Positions 47,419 to 55,657 are shown, numbered from the stretch's first letter. The stretch is DNA of 64,000 nt from Haloechinothrix aidingensis (GCF_013450155.1 NZ_JACCKD010000004.1:248001-312000); one strand, 5' to 3'. The notes: a model not told the origin generated them from the sequence alone. Numbers and translations are program-made.

Positions 47419-48948
47419 TCAGGAACGGGACCGACCCTGCCAGTACGGCTCGCGCAGCTTGAACTTCTGCAGCTTGCCGGTGGCGGTGCGGGCCAGTTCC
47501 GAGCGCACCTCTACCGAGGTCGGCGCCTTGTACCCGGCGATGCGCTGCTTGCAGTGCCGGATGAGCTCGTCCTCGGTGACCTGCGCGCCCGGTTCCAGGA
47601 CGACGAGTGCCTTGATCGTCTCGCCCCACTTGTCGTCGGGCACACCGATCACGGCGACCTCGGCCACCGCGGGGTGGCTGAACAGCGTGTCCTCGACCTC
47701 GATCGACGAGACGTTCTCGCCGCCGGTGATGATCACGTCCTTCTTGCGGTCGCTGATCGTGAGGTAGCCGTCCTCATCGAGCACACCGCCGTCCCCGGTG
47801 TGGAACCAGCCGTCGCCGAGTACCTTCTCGGTTTCCTCCGGCTGCCGCCAGTACCCCTCGAGCACCACGTTCGACCGGGCCAGCACCTCGCCGGACTGCG
47901 ACGTCCGCAGCGTGACACCCAGTGCCGGGGCGCCCGCGCGGACGAGCTTGGCCGCGCGCTGGTCGGTGGGCAACCCGTCCCACTCCGCGGGCGCGCGGTT
48001 GATCGTCAGCAGCGGTGACGTCTCGGTGAGCCCGTAGATCTGGATGAACTCCCAGCCGAGCTCGGACTCCACCCGCTCGATCGTCGTGGTGGGTGGCGGG
48101 GCGCCCGCGACGATCACCCGCACCCGGTCGCGTCCGGGGATCTCGCCGTCCCAGTTCTTGGCGGCATCCAGCACGGCGTTGACCACGGCGGGGGCGGCGC
48201 ACAGCACGGTGACCCCGTAGCGGTCGATCCTGCGCAGGATCTCCGCACCGTCGATCTTGCGCAGCACGATCTGGGGAACGCCCATACCTGCCATCGCGAA
48301 GGGCATGCCCCAGCCGTTGCAGTGGAACATCGGCAGGGTGTGCAGGTAGACGTCCCGGTCGGTCACCCCGGCATGCAGCGCGAACGTCGTGGCGTTGACC
48401 CAGATGCTGCGGTGGGTGAGCTCGACGCCTTTGGGGCGGGCCGTGGTCCCGCTGGTGTAGTTGATGGTCGCCACCGCGTGCTCGTCGTGCTGCCAGGGCT
48501 CCGGCTCGGTTCCGAAGCGGTACAGTTCGGCGTCGCTGTCGCTGCCCAGGATGAAGCGGTGCGGTACGTCGATACCGGCCACCGAGTCGGCCAGCTCGGG
48601 GTCGACCAGCAGCGCGCTCGCCTGGCAGTGCTCCACGATGTAGCTGATCTCCTCGGGGGAGAGCCGGAAGTTGATCGGCACGAGGACCCTGCCGTACCCG
48701 GTCACGCCGAAGAACGAGGTGAGCAGCCGCGCGCTGTTGTGCGAGACGACCGCGACCCGTTCACCGAACCCGATACCCAGCGCGTCCAGCCCGGCGGCCT
48801 GGGCTCGCGCGTACTCCCCGAGGCGGGCATAGGTCAGCTCACCGAGCGGCTCGGCAGGTTGGTCGGGTTCGTCGACGACTCCGGTTCGCTCACCGTAGAC
48901 GGTGACGGCACGGTCGAGGAAGTCGCGAGCGCTGAACGGTACGAACAT
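47419..48948 (-). CDS. Acyl-CoA synthetase / AMP-forming ligase (FadD-like)
   Basis: A 509-aa adenylate-forming enzyme. The P-loop is YTSGTTARPKG; further core motifs are YGLTETSP, GWFHTGDGG, and the C-terminal catalytic Lys lies in RTATGKLQKFKL. It activates a fatty or aryl acid to its CoA ester. AGGAGG precedes the ATG. It stands alone between the CtaG/CopD gene and a methyltransferase. Chain-length preference cannot be told. Confidence 0.92.
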   Translation of the reverse strand: MFVPFSARDFLDRAVTVYGERTGVVDEPDQPAEPLGELTYARLGEYARAQAAGLDALGIGFGERVAVVSHNSARLLTSFFGVTGYGRVLVPINFRLSPEEISYIVEHCQASALLVDPELADSVAGIDVPHRFILGSDSDAELYRFGTEPEPWQHDEHAVATINYTSGTTARPKGVELTHRSIWVNATTFALHAGVTDRDVYLHTLPMFHCNGWGMPFAMAGMGVPQIVLRKIDGAEILRRIDRYGVTVLCAAPAVVNAVLDAAKNWDGEIPGRDRVRVIVAGAPPPTTTIERVESELGWEFIQIYGLTETSPLLTINRAPAEWDGLPTDQRAAKLVRAGAPALGVTLRTSQSGEVLARSNVVLEGYWRQPEETEKVLGDGWFHTGDGGVLDEDGYLTISDRKKDVIITGGENVSSIEVEDTLFSHPAVAEVAVIGVPDDKWGETIKALVVLEPGAQVTEDELIRHCKQRIAGYKAPTSVEVRSELARTATGKLQKFKLREPYWQGRSRS

Positions 48949-49062
48949 ATTGGCCTCCTGCGGTGTCCGGTCGTCGGCAGGGCGACTGGTTCGGCGCCGT
49001 ACCAGCCGACGCTATTGGCCATCCGCGCACCCGCGCTACCACCGGGATAGGGGGACTTCGAC

Positions 49063-49674
49063 CTACCCGGACAGGTGGACGCTGACCGCGTACCCGCCCC
49101 CGTCGTACGGGTCACCGTCCCAGGTGGCGTACCGGTCCCGCAGCTCGAGACCGGCGTCGCGGCACCAGGTGTCGTAATCGGCCAGCGTCACCGTGGGCTC
49201 GGCGAGCGGCAGGTGCGCGGCGTCGAGACCGAACCCGGCGACGAGTAGCCCGCCGGAGCGCAGGTGCCCGGCCAGCCTGCGCACCACCACGTGCTCGCTG
49301 CCCTGCGCGACGAGCGGGATCACGTTCCCCGCGGCCACCACCAGATCGAAGCCTGCCTCGATTCCGTGTTCGGCGAGGTCGAGGGTCGCCAGGTCACCGC
49401 GCACCCACGGCACTGTTGGCGTGCTGCGCTCGGCCTCGGCCAGCATCGAGGCATCCAGGTCCACGCCCACGCAGTCGTAGCCGTGCTCAGCGAGCCACGC
49501 CGCCACCCGGCCGGTGCCGCATCCCGCGTCGAGCACCCGCGACCCCTCCGGCACCAGCGACGCGCAGAACCGGGCCTCGCCGTGCACATCAACCCCGGAC
49601 TCGGCGAGGTCGGCGAACCGGGACGCATACCGGGCACCGTGCCCCTCCCCCACCTGATCGGCCCAACGACTCAT
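49063..49674 (-). CDS. Class I SAM-dependent methyltransferase
   Basis: A 203-aa Rossmann methyltransferase. Motif I is VLDAGCGTGRVA near residue 47; the acidic end of beta-2 is VGVDLD; motif VRGDLATLDL follows. ATG at 49674 with AAGGGAG upstream is preferred; 24 further in-frame codons upstream are not conserved-looking. Substrate unknown. It is the last host gene before the tRNA-Arg integration site. Confidence 0.88.
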   Translation of the reverse strand: MSRWADQVGEGHGARYASRFADLAESGVDVHGEARFCASLVPEGSRVLDAGCGTGRVAAWLAEHGYDCVGVDLDASMLAEAERSTPTVPWVRGDLATLDLAEHGIEAGFDLVVAAGNVIPLVAQGSEHVVVRRLAGHLRSGGLLVAGFGLDAAHLPLAEPTVTLADYDTWCRDAGLELRDRYATWDGDPYDGGGYAVSVHLSG

Positions 49675-49837
49675 CTCATGGCTCCCTTCGTGGCGCTCCC
49701 ACTCCAGCACAGCGTTCCCGGCAGCGACACACCCGCCGATGACCACCAGCGGTTAACGCAACGCCCTAGCTGTGACGATCACACACAGGCCGGACGTTAA
49801 AATGCTGTTGGTTGCGGCGCGGATGCCGCACCGTCAT

Positions 49838-49911
49838 GCCCTCGTAGCTCAGCTGGATAGAGCAAGAGCCTTCTAATCTCTAGGTCGCAGGTTCGAGTCC
49901 TGCCGGGGGCA
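49838..49911 (+). tRNA. tRNA-Arg (anticodon TCT)
   Basis: A complete 74-nt cloverleaf: acceptor GCCCTCG/CGGGGGC, D arm GCTC-AGCTGGATA-GAGC, anticodon loop CTTCTAA (TCT, reading AGA), T arm with GGTTCGAGTCC, discriminator A, no encoded CCA. Its 3' 42 bases form the left attachment site of the integrated element. A TAAAAT box at 49798-49803 is the likely -10 element. Confidence 0.96.
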
Positions 49912-49912
49912 C
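49870..49912 (+). other. attL: 3' end of tRNA-Arg
   Basis: 43 bp running from the last base before the anticodon-loop TTCTAA to two bases past the acceptor stem. Identical to 59900-59942. The similarity resumes a few bases later with TGACCAGCG on both sides (49923-49931 and 59946-59954). Confidence 0.92.
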
Positions 49913-49960
49913 TTACCGGTCATGACCAGCGAAAATGCTGGCAGTAGCTCAACAATAGCA

Positions 49961-50002
49961 CTAGCATGTCGGGTGTACAACTAGAAACTTTACGGCTAGC
50001 AT
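49961..50002. promoter_or_regulatory. Probable arm-type integrase sites, left end
   Basis: CTAGCATGTCGG at 49961-49972 recurs exactly at 59874-59885 by the right end, and GCTAGCAT recurs at 49995-50002 and 51225-51232. A CTAGAAA element (49981-49987) also recurs near 59815. This is the expected layout of arm sites bound by the integrase N-terminus. Confidence 0.5.
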
Positions 50003-50009
50003 CCTGGTC

Positions 50010-50939
50010 ATGGATCCGTCATCGCTCGACGATCTGCGCGAGCTGCTCGGCGACTTCGAGGCCGAGATGCGCCACAAGAACCGCTCGGACGGCACGATCA
50101 AGCTGTACCGGCGGCACGTGCTTATGCTCGTCGAGTACCTCGAAGCCAATGAGCTACCGACGACGGCGCCGGAGATCACCCGCGAGCACCTTCGCGACTA
50201 CCTCACGAACCTGCTAGAGCGGCCCAACCGGCGCACGGGCAAGGCACTCTCCCCCCAGTACGCGCACGGGGTATACCGATCGCTGCAACAGCTGTGGAAG
50301 TACCTGTACGCCGAAGAGATCATCGACAGCAACCCGTTCGACCGGATCGAGCCACCGAGCGTGCCGGAGAAGCCGACACCAGTACCGGCCACTGATGATT
50401 TGCGCGCGCTGCTGAAGGCCTGCGAAGGCACCGGCCACGCCGAGCGCCGTGACGCCGCAGTTATCCGGCTGCTCGTCGACACTGGCATGCGGGTGGGCGA
50501 ACTCATTGGGCTGGAAGTCGAGTCGCTGGACTTCGCCGAGAACACCGCGCTCATTGTCGGCAAGGGTGAGCGGCCCCGCGTGGTGCCGTTCGGAGACCGC
50601 ACCCGAACCGCGCTGCGACGCTACCTTCGAGTGCGCTCGCAGCACCACGCCGCCCATATCTCGGCGCTGTGGCTGGGGCGTCGTGGCCGCATGACCGGTG
50701 ACGGCGTGCGCCAGATGCTGAAGTCGCGCTGCAAGCAAGCCAAGATCGACCACATTCACCCGCACCAGCTGCGTCACTTTTTCGCGCACAACTGGCTCGC
50801 CGCGGGTGGACAGGAACAGGACCTGATGATGCTCGCCGGATGGCGGTCTCGTCAGATGCTCGCGCGTTACGGCGCTTCGGTCGCGAGCGAACGCGCACGG
50901 GAGGCGCACCGCCGAGCGAGGCCGGGTGATCAACTGTGA
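50010..50939 (+). CDS. int: Tyrosine-family site-specific integrase
   Basis: A 309-aa phage-type recombinase. The N-terminal SAM-like core-binding domain covers about residues 5-110; the catalytic domain has R161 (TGMRVGEL), K185, H252-x-x-R255, W278 and nucleophile Y287 (ARYGAS). It would integrate and excise the element at the 43-bp core. No Shine-Dalgarno site precedes the ATG; a TAGCAT box 9 bp upstream hints at a leaderless mRNA. It reads away from the tRNA, the usual orientation. Confidence 0.94.
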   Translation: MDPSSLDDLRELLGDFEAEMRHKNRSDGTIKLYRRHVLMLVEYLEANELPTTAPEITREHLRDYLTNLLERPNRRTGKALSPQYAHGVYRSLQQLWKYLYAEEIIDSNPFDRIEPPSVPEKPTPVPATDDLRALLKACEGTGHAERRDAAVIRLLVDTGMRVGELIGLEVESLDFAENTALIVGKGERPRVVPFGDRTRTALRRYLRVRSQHHAAHISALWLGRRGRMTGDGVRQMLKSRCKQAKIDHIHPHQLRHFFAHNWLAAGGQEQDLMMLAGWRSRQMLARYGASVASERAREAHRRARPGDQL

Positions 50940-51220
50940 GCAGACGTCGAAAGAACAGCTATGACCAGCTTTTCACCAAGGTGCGCCTCAGGTGCTCAGA
51001 TGATCACGTGGTTGGGTTCGTAATCCGGCAACGGGGAAGCACGTACTTCGTGGAACCGGACGGAACGACAGCGCGCTATATCGACCCGTCTCAAAAGCTA
51101 TCCATACCGTGTCGCGAGTGCCGCAAGAACAGCAAGCGCACCGATCTGCAACTATCAGCGACGACGTTGAACGAGCTTCTCACCACGCCGGGAACGGCCG
51201 ATCATCGTATCGACGGATGA
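50936..51220 (+). CDS. Small element-encoded protein with a Cys pair
   Basis: A 94-aa basic protein coupled to the integrase by a GTGA overlap. The first half looks like a small beta-rich domain (VRLRCSDDHVVGFVIRQRGSTYFVEPDG), followed by CRECRKN, a possible zinc-binding knuckle together with C39-type Cys. No family recognised. It could be a directionality or accessory factor given the coupling. Confidence 0.7.
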   Translation: MSRRRKNSYDQLFTKVRLRCSDDHVVGFVIRQRGSTYFVEPDGTTARYIDPSQKLSIPCRECRKNSKRTDLQLSATTLNELLTTPGTADHRIDG

Positions 51221-51241
51221 TACTGCTAGCATGACGTATCA
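51218..51241. promoter_or_regulatory. Inverted repeat TGATAC-N12-GTATCA enclosing an arm-like site
   Basis: Perfect 6-bp arms flank the GCTAGCATGACG copy of the arm-type motif, in the 127-bp gap between two element genes. It could be an integrase/excisionase site or an operator for the downstream gene cluster, which has its first good start at 51348. Confidence 0.35.
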
Positions 51242-51347
51242 GTAGCCCGGAACGTTGGGCCGGTGAGCCGGTGAGCCGTTCATTCACCCGGAGTTAGGCC
51301 GCTCTCAGCGGAGTGGCGTGGTAACGCTATTCCGCTGGAGACGCCTT

Positions 51348-51629
51348 ATGGCTGCGGCCAATTCTCTAACCCCAGAACAACGAACTCTCCGCGCGCGCCA
51401 AGCTGCGTACACCCGCTGGTCACGCGACAGTGACCGTCAGACGAACGCCGAGCGAGCGCAGGCCGGCCTGCTGGGAAAGTTCAAAGAGCAGATTCTCGCC
51501 GAAGATCCGGGAGTCACCGAGCCTGAACTCACCCGTCGCGCCGTAGCGCTTCGCAAGGCACACATGGCGCGTCTCGCGTACGTATCGAGCAAGGCCCGCA
51601 CCGCCCGTAAGGGTGGTGATGAGACGTGA
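51348..51629 (+). CDS. Small helical protein of the element
   Basis: A 93-aa basic protein, helical throughout, starting at ATG with CTGGAG seven bases before. The stretch RARQAAYTRWSRD...ERAQAGLLGKF resembles small phage proteins annotated as hypothetical. It starts a run of genes joined by 4- to 8-bp overlaps that ends with the ATPase. No function recognised. Confidence 0.65.
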   Translation: MAAANSLTPEQRTLRARQAAYTRWSRDSDRQTNAERAQAGLLGKFKEQILAEDPGVTEPELTRRAVALRKAHMARLAYVSSKARTARKGGDET

Positions 51630-51931
51630 CATCACACAGAGAAAGCCCCGGCCGCAGGGCAAACGACCGGGGCGGAACGGTCAGCGGGGACACGAAGACC
51701 AACCTTGAGTGTACTACAGGGTCTGACATTCCCGCGCGTCTCCGTGCCCGGCGCGCCGCGTCTTACCGCATGGCGCCGCTCGCCGACGGTCGCCGCGACC
51801 CCCTCGACCGACTCACATCTGAGTCACCCGCCGACGTCAGCGCGGCCCGCCGCGCGTGGCACCACCTGCGGGCTCACGGCCTGCTGTCCGAGCACGTCGA
51901 GGCCGTTCTCGCCGAGGGGGTGGTGACGTGA
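51626..51931 (+). CDS. Small hypothetical protein of the element
   Basis: A 101-aa protein beginning at GTG within the previous stop (GTGA). The C-terminal part (PLDRLTSESPADVSAARRAWHHLRAHGLLSEHVEAVLAEG) is a likely helical domain; the N-terminal 50 residues look disordered. No family recognised. Reading frame is inferred from the overlap on both sides. Confidence 0.5.
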   Translation: MTSHRESPGRRANDRGGTVSGDTKTNLECTTGSDIPARLRARRAASYRMAPLADGRRDPLDRLTSESPADVSAARRAWHHLRAHGLLSEHVEAVLAEGVVT

Positions 51932-52278
51932 GCAGGGGACCGGGACGCATGATGCGCGCCGCACTGGCCGAGCTGGACGAGCACGGCAGTGTGGAAGTGT
52001 TCAGCGTGGCCCAACGCGCCGAGCACGACAAGCGATGCGGCTGTGAAGACGTGCCTAGCGAGTGTCTGCGACTCGGCTGGCGGCCGTCGCGGTCCGAGCA
52101 GGTGAGCGCGCGACGTGCTCTGCGGACTCTGGCTTCACGCGGAGTCGTGGAGTTGACGTACAAGCGGCATCACTTGCAGGAGGGTCCACCGATTCTCAAG
52201 GCCGTAAGCGTTGCCAACGGCGACAGTTTGCCGCGAAGGAAACACTTACCACCGCAGGCGGTGGCCGCTGATGCTTGA
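51928..52278 (+). CDS. Small protein with a possible winged-helix region
   Basis: A 116-aa protein starting at GTG overlapping the preceding stop. MMRAALAELDEHGSVEVFSVAQRAE followed by SEQVSARRALRTLASRGVVELTYKRHH has the helix-helix-wing pattern of a replication or transcription regulator. It overlaps the ATPase gene by 8 bp. A replication accessory role is plausible by position only. Confidence 0.6.
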   Translation: MSRGPGRMMRAALAELDEHGSVEVFSVAQRAEHDKRCGCEDVPSECLRLGWRPSRSEQVSARRALRTLASRGVVELTYKRHHLQEGPPILKAVSVANGDSLPRRKHLPPQAVAADA

Positions 52279-53476
52279 CGACAGTTTCACTCTCGGCTCC
52301 GCCGAACCGGACACTCCGGACCCGGACGGCGAGGTTCGGGAAATCCCGAACGAACAGCAGCTCGACCAGCAGGAAAGTCCCGAAGGTTCGGGAAATCCCG
52401 AACCGCCGCACCGGGCCGAGCCGCCACCCGACGAGCAGAATGCGACACACGTGTCGCATTCGTCGTGGCAACCGGTGGACCTCGGGCCATACCTGCGCGG
52501 CGAAGTGCAGCGCCCGACACCATCAGTCGGGCTCCACCGCGCCGACGGGCTCCAGCTCATCTACCCCGGCCGAGAACACAGCGTCATCGGCGAGATGGAA
52601 TCCGGCAAGTCGTGGTTCTGCCTCGCCAGCGTCGCCGCCGAACTACAAGCCGGCAACCGGGTGGTGTATATCCACTTCGAAGAATCCGACCCCACCGACA
52701 CCATCGAACGGTTGCAGACACTCGGCGTCGACGACGACGTGATCGCCGAGAAGCTCCGATTCGTCGGACCCAACGAGCCCGTCACAAGCGCCGCCATGGT
52801 CGTCCTGCTCGAGCCCGCGCCATCGCTGGTGGTGCTGGATGGGGTTAACGAAGGCATGTCGCTGCACAACCACGAGATCAGAGACGAGACCGGGGCGGCC
52901 ATGTTCCGGCGCCGGTTGGTCAAACCCGCCACCACAGTCGGGGCCGCCGTAGTCGGTGCCGACCACGTCACCAAGGACCGGGAGAACCGCGGTCGATACG
53001 CCCTCGGCAGCGTACACAAAGGAAACGCCATCACGGGATCGTTGATCCTGCTGGACAACGCCGAACCGTTCGGGCGGGGTCAACGCGGATGCAGCCACGT
53101 GTTCGTCAACAAAGACCGTCCCGGCCATCTGCGTAGGAACGGGCAAGCCACCCGAACCCCGAGCAAGACCTACATGGGGTCACTCATCGTCGACGATGAC
53201 CGGTCGTGGAAGCACCACCTGGAGCTGGCGTTCACCGAACCGGCCGAGAAGTCACCCGAGACCGAACGCGACCCGCACGCCGAGACCGACGAGCACGTGT
53301 TCGGAGTGGTTCAGGCGCTGATTGACGAAGGCGACAACGCGACCGGCCGCAAGATACGTGCCCGGTCGCGGTACGGCACCGACCCCACATTGAACGCGCT
53401 CGAACGGCTCGTGATGGATCGCCGACTAGTCAAAGGGAGTGGTCCTGGTGGGTCGAACCGGTACACGGTCCCGTAG
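52271..53476 (+). CDS. RepA-like RecA-fold ATPase (replication helicase/initiator of the element)
   Basis: A 401-aa protein. A disordered N-terminus (about residues 10-65) precedes a RecA-type NTPase core with Walker A GEMESGKS (residues 107-114) and Walker B SLVVLD190; a sensor segment ADHVTKDRENRGRYALG follows. The last 60 residues form a probable winged helix (ATGRKIRARSRYGTDPTLNALERLV). The family is that of AAA_25/RepA hexameric ATPases found in plasmids, phages and satellites. The first 200 bp of the gene contain three strong palindromes and the 3' flank an iteron-like array, so an origin is probably adjacent. Confidence 0.8.
   Translation: MLDDSFTLGSAEPDTPDPDGEVREIPNEQQLDQQESPEGSGNPEPPHRAEPPPDEQNATHVSHSSWQPVDLGPYLRGEVQRPTPSVGLHRADGLQLIYPGREHSVIGEMESGKSWFCLASVAAELQAGNRVVYIHFEESDPTDTIERLQTLGVDDDVIAEKLRFVGPNEPVTSAAMVVLLEPAPSLVVLDGVNEGMSLHNHEIRDETGAAMFRRRLVKPATTVGAAVVGADHVTKDRENRGRYALGSVHKGNAITGSLILLDNAEPFGRGQRGCSHVFVNKDRPGHLRRNGQATRTPSKTYMGSLIVDDDRSWKHHLELAFTEPAEKSPETERDPHAETDEHVFGVVQALIDEGDNATGRKIRARSRYGTDPTLNALERLVMDRRLVKGSGPGGSNRYTVP
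52334..52460. repeat. Palindrome array inside the RepA-like gene
   Basis: Two identical 18-bp palindromes (arms GTTCGGGA and TCCCGAAC around AA) lie at 52334-52351 and 52386-52403, 52 bp apart and therefore in different reading frames. A third palindrome with 10-bp perfect arms (AATGCGACAC) lies at 52439-52460. Centres are 52 and 55 bp apart, close to five helical turns. Confidence 0.85.
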
Positions 53477-53590
53477 TGGTCCCGGTGGGTGGTCCTGTGG
53501 TCCGGTCCTAAAGGACCGGGGACCACAGGACCACTCTCACACCACCGGTCCTGGGTGGTCCCAGGACCAGACAGGACCACTCAGGACCAC
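53476..53590. repeat. GTGGTCC/GGACCAC heptamer array with hairpins after the RepA-like gene
   Basis: Eight heptamers in 115 bp: four GTGGTCC (53476, 53489, 53497, 53555) and four GGACCAC (53520, 53528, 53574, 53584). They build a long hairpin (arms 53489-53508 and 53513-53534, TAAA loop) and a short one (53547-53568). The first may terminate repA transcription; the array as a whole looks iteron-like. Confidence 0.7.
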
Positions 53591-53610
53591 CGAGAGATAG
53601 GAGACCGAGT

Positions 53611-53715
53611 ATGACTGCATCACTACTCATCGCTTCTCTGTTGTTGCTCACGGTCGCCGTCACTATCCGCGCGGTGGTGTGGCGGGAGTCCCGAAGGGAG
53701 CGTCGACATGACTAG
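53611..53715 (+). CDS. 34-aa single-pass membrane protein
   Basis: One hydrophobic helix (ASLLIASLLLLTVAVTIRAVVW) followed by a basic tail (RESRRERRHD), positive side inside. ATAGGAG lies nine bases before the ATG. Its end overlaps the next small gene by 8 bp. Small membrane proteins of this kind in mobile elements include exclusion and holin-like factors; none can be assigned. Confidence 0.6.
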   Translation: MTASLLIASLLLLTVAVTIRAVVWRESRRERRHD

Positions 53716-53875
53716 CGTCCGCCGAGTTCATCCCCGCTGCCTGATATGTTCTGATGTTCTGCCGCCGGGGCACCGCGACCCCCGCTGCGTCGACTGCGAG
53801 AAGAAGCGTATTTCGAGGACTGAGTGGCGCTGTGAGCGTCGCAGGCGCCGAAACGAACCGTGGGGGGCATCATGA
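53708..53875 (+). CDS. 55-aa zinc-finger-like protein
   Basis: A very small basic protein with two CxxC knuckles (CLIC and CVDC, 16 residues apart) suited to bind one zinc, then an Arg-rich tail. It overlaps the previous gene by 8 bp and the next by 4 bp (ATGA), which supports that it is translated. Probably nucleic-acid binding. Confidence 0.6.
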   Translation: MTSVRRVHPRCLICSDVLPPGHRDPRCVDCEKKRISRTEWRCERRRRRNEPWGAS

Positions 53876-54207
53876 CCGCCCCCCTTGTCTCACACCTTCT
53901 CAAGGCTCTTTGCGATCACCGGAAGTGGTGCCGGCGGTCGGGGGTGCCGTTCCCTGGTGCGCTGGCGGAGTTGACTGACGCTCTTGCGGCCTGCGACGGC
54001 CTGTCGCGGCCAAAACTCGACGAGCCGGGGCCGCGGCCGCAACCTGTAGTTATGACGTACGCCGAGGCCGCCGAGTTGCTGCGGGTGTCACCGAGGACCG
54101 TCCGCCGCATGGTCACCCAAAACCGGCTGCGGACCGTCGACGTAGGCGGGTGTAAGCGAATCCCCAGGTCCGAAGTAGAACGTGCAGGAGGCGACAGTGC
54201 CGCATAA
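53872..54207 (+). CDS. Excisionase-type helix-turn-helix protein
   Basis: A 111-aa protein. The C-terminal half (from about residue 61) is a MerR-like/excisionase HTH: TYAEAAELLRVSPRTVRRMVTQNRLRTVDVGG, then RIPRSEVER. The N-terminal half is helical and unassigned. Such proteins act as recombination directionality factors or transcription regulators. In this element it is the best Xis candidate. Confidence 0.78.
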   Translation: MTAPLVSHLLKALCDHRKWCRRSGVPFPGALAELTDALAACDGLSRPKLDEPGPRPQPVVMTYAEAAELLRVSPRTVRRMVTQNRLRTVDVGGCKRIPRSEVERAGGDSAA

Positions 54208-54766
54208 AGCAATGCTCGGGGGCTTCGAGGTCAAAAACGCCGCTCAAGGCGAGGCTGTCGCCGTGATCGCGACGTTCAATACGATAGACAAGGATGGTGA
54301 CGTGACCGTGCCGGGAGCTATCGCACCCGGCTCGGAGGTGGTCATCTCCCCGTGGAATCATTCGTCGGTCACGCACGGGGCACTGCCTGTCGGTAAGGGT
54401 GTCGTGAGAACCACCAGCAAAGAAGCCCGCGTTGACGCGCAATTTTTCTTGGATGTCGCCCACGGGCGGGAAGCGTTCGAGGTCGTCAAGTCGCTCGGGC
54501 CGCTGGCCGGTTGGTCGTACGGGTTTCGGGTGCTGGACGCCAAAGCGGGTGAGTTTCAGGGCAAGCGGGTCAACTTCCTCAAGAAGCTCGACGTGTACGA
54601 GGCCTCTCCGGTGGCGTTGGCTGCCGGTGTCGGCACCCGGACGGTCACCGCTAAAGACAACGACGAGGTGTTCGCCACGGCCGCGCGTCACGCTGCCGAG
54701 CACGAACGGATCGAGCAGCTGCGGCGCGCCGAACTCGCCGCGATAAGGGCAGGTGCATTCACATGA
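54197..54766 (+). CDS. HK97-family prohead protease
   Basis: A 189-aa caudoviral prohead protease (peptidase S78 type). Conserved catalytic positions are visible: H55 or H60 in the WNHSSVTHG segment, S107 in GWSYGF and E135 in VYEASPV. In phages it trims the scaffold region of the capsid protein. AGGAGG precedes the GTG at 54197, which overlaps the HTH gene by 11 bp. No capsid or portal gene accompanies it here, which is unusual. Confidence 0.85.
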   Translation: MPHKAMLGGFEVKNAAQGEAVAVIATFNTIDKDGDVTVPGAIAPGSEVVISPWNHSSVTHGALPVGKGVVRTTSKEARVDAQFFLDVAHGREAFEVVKSLGPLAGWSYGFRVLDAKAGEFQGKRVNFLKKLDVYEASPVALAAGVGTRTVTAKDNDEVFATAARHAAEHERIEQLRRAELAAIRAGAFT

Positions 54767-55464
54767 CCGAGGACGAGGAGGAGTTGGTGTTCTTGAGGCA
54801 TCAGCTCGACGAGAGCGTCGAAGCCCTGAACCGCCTGGCAAGCGAAGTCGATAGCGAACTGTACGGAGAGACCACCATGCGCAACGACGCACAGAACAAA
54901 GCAATGACGGGGCGCACCAAGGACCTGTGCCCCCACTGCGGCGGCGGGAGCGTCATCTGCAAACCCCGCCCCGACAAAGGTCCCGAAGCGTACTACTGCA
55001 ACGCCAAGGGCCTCGTTCGGGAGCAGCTTGTGTACCCCACGAAGAATCCGGCGGACCAGGCTGTCGAGGAGGACGAGGATTTTCTCGCGGCGCAGCAGGC
55101 CACCGCCGACGCGACCGAGGCACTCAAGGCGATCGAGCAAGCCCTCAACGATGCGCGTAGTGAGGTGCACGGCCTGCGTCTCAAGACCCAGCGTCACACG
55201 GGGGATGGATACATCGACGGGACCGTGCGCGCCAACCGCGAGACGAAGAAGGCTACCAAAGAGCTGCACGAGGCTGAGGAACGGTTGGAGCAACTCATGA
55301 TCCAGCGGGACCGGGCGCAGGAAGCCAAGGTCCGCGCCAACACCGCCGAGAAGGTCGCCATGAATCAGGCCCGCATGAAGAACGGGCTGAGCGTTAGACC
55401 GGGCGACCCCCTCACCACAAACGCCCGCCGCACATACGTGCCACACATCCTATACGGAGGCTGA
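54763..55464 (+). CDS. Coiled-coil protein with a zinc knuckle
   Basis: A 233-aa acidic protein starting in an ATGA overlap with the protease gene. It begins with a short coiled coil, has CPHCGG...YYCNAKG (a possible zinc site, residues 56-80), then a long coiled coil (about residues 95-210). Its position directly after the protease is where phages carry scaffold or capsid genes; a scaffold-like role is conceivable, but there is no recognised homology. Confidence 0.65.
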   Translation: MTEDEEELVFLRHQLDESVEALNRLASEVDSELYGETTMRNDAQNKAMTGRTKDLCPHCGGGSVICKPRPDKGPEAYYCNAKGLVREQLVYPTKNPADQAVEEDEDFLAAQQATADATEALKAIEQALNDARSEVHGLRLKTQRHTGDGYIDGTVRANRETKKATKELHEAEERLEQLMIQRDRAQEAKVRANTAEKVAMNQARMKNGLSVRPGDPLTTNARRTYVPHILYGG

Positions 55465-55465
55465 C

Positions 55466-55657
55466 ATGACCTTGTATTTCAAGACCGACGACGAGCGGCG
55501 GCAGTTGCTCGCCGACACGTTCGAGCTCGACACCGCAGACCTGCACCCAAACACCCGCGAGTTCTACACCAAGTACCTGGCTCAGTTCGATTCCGAGCGC
55601 ATGAGCTACTTGATCGAGCTTGTCGAGCACGCCAAGCATGCGGCGCGGCGCAGCTGA
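55466..55657 (+). CDS. 63-aa hypothetical protein
   Basis: A small acidic helical protein (DDERRQLLADTFELDTADLHPNTREFYTKYLAQF). CGGAGG precedes the ATG by five bases and it starts one base after the previous stop codon. No function recognised. Confidence 0.65.
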   Translation: MTLYFKTDDERRQLLADTFELDTADLHPNTREFYTKYLAQFDSERMSYLIELVEHAKHAARRS

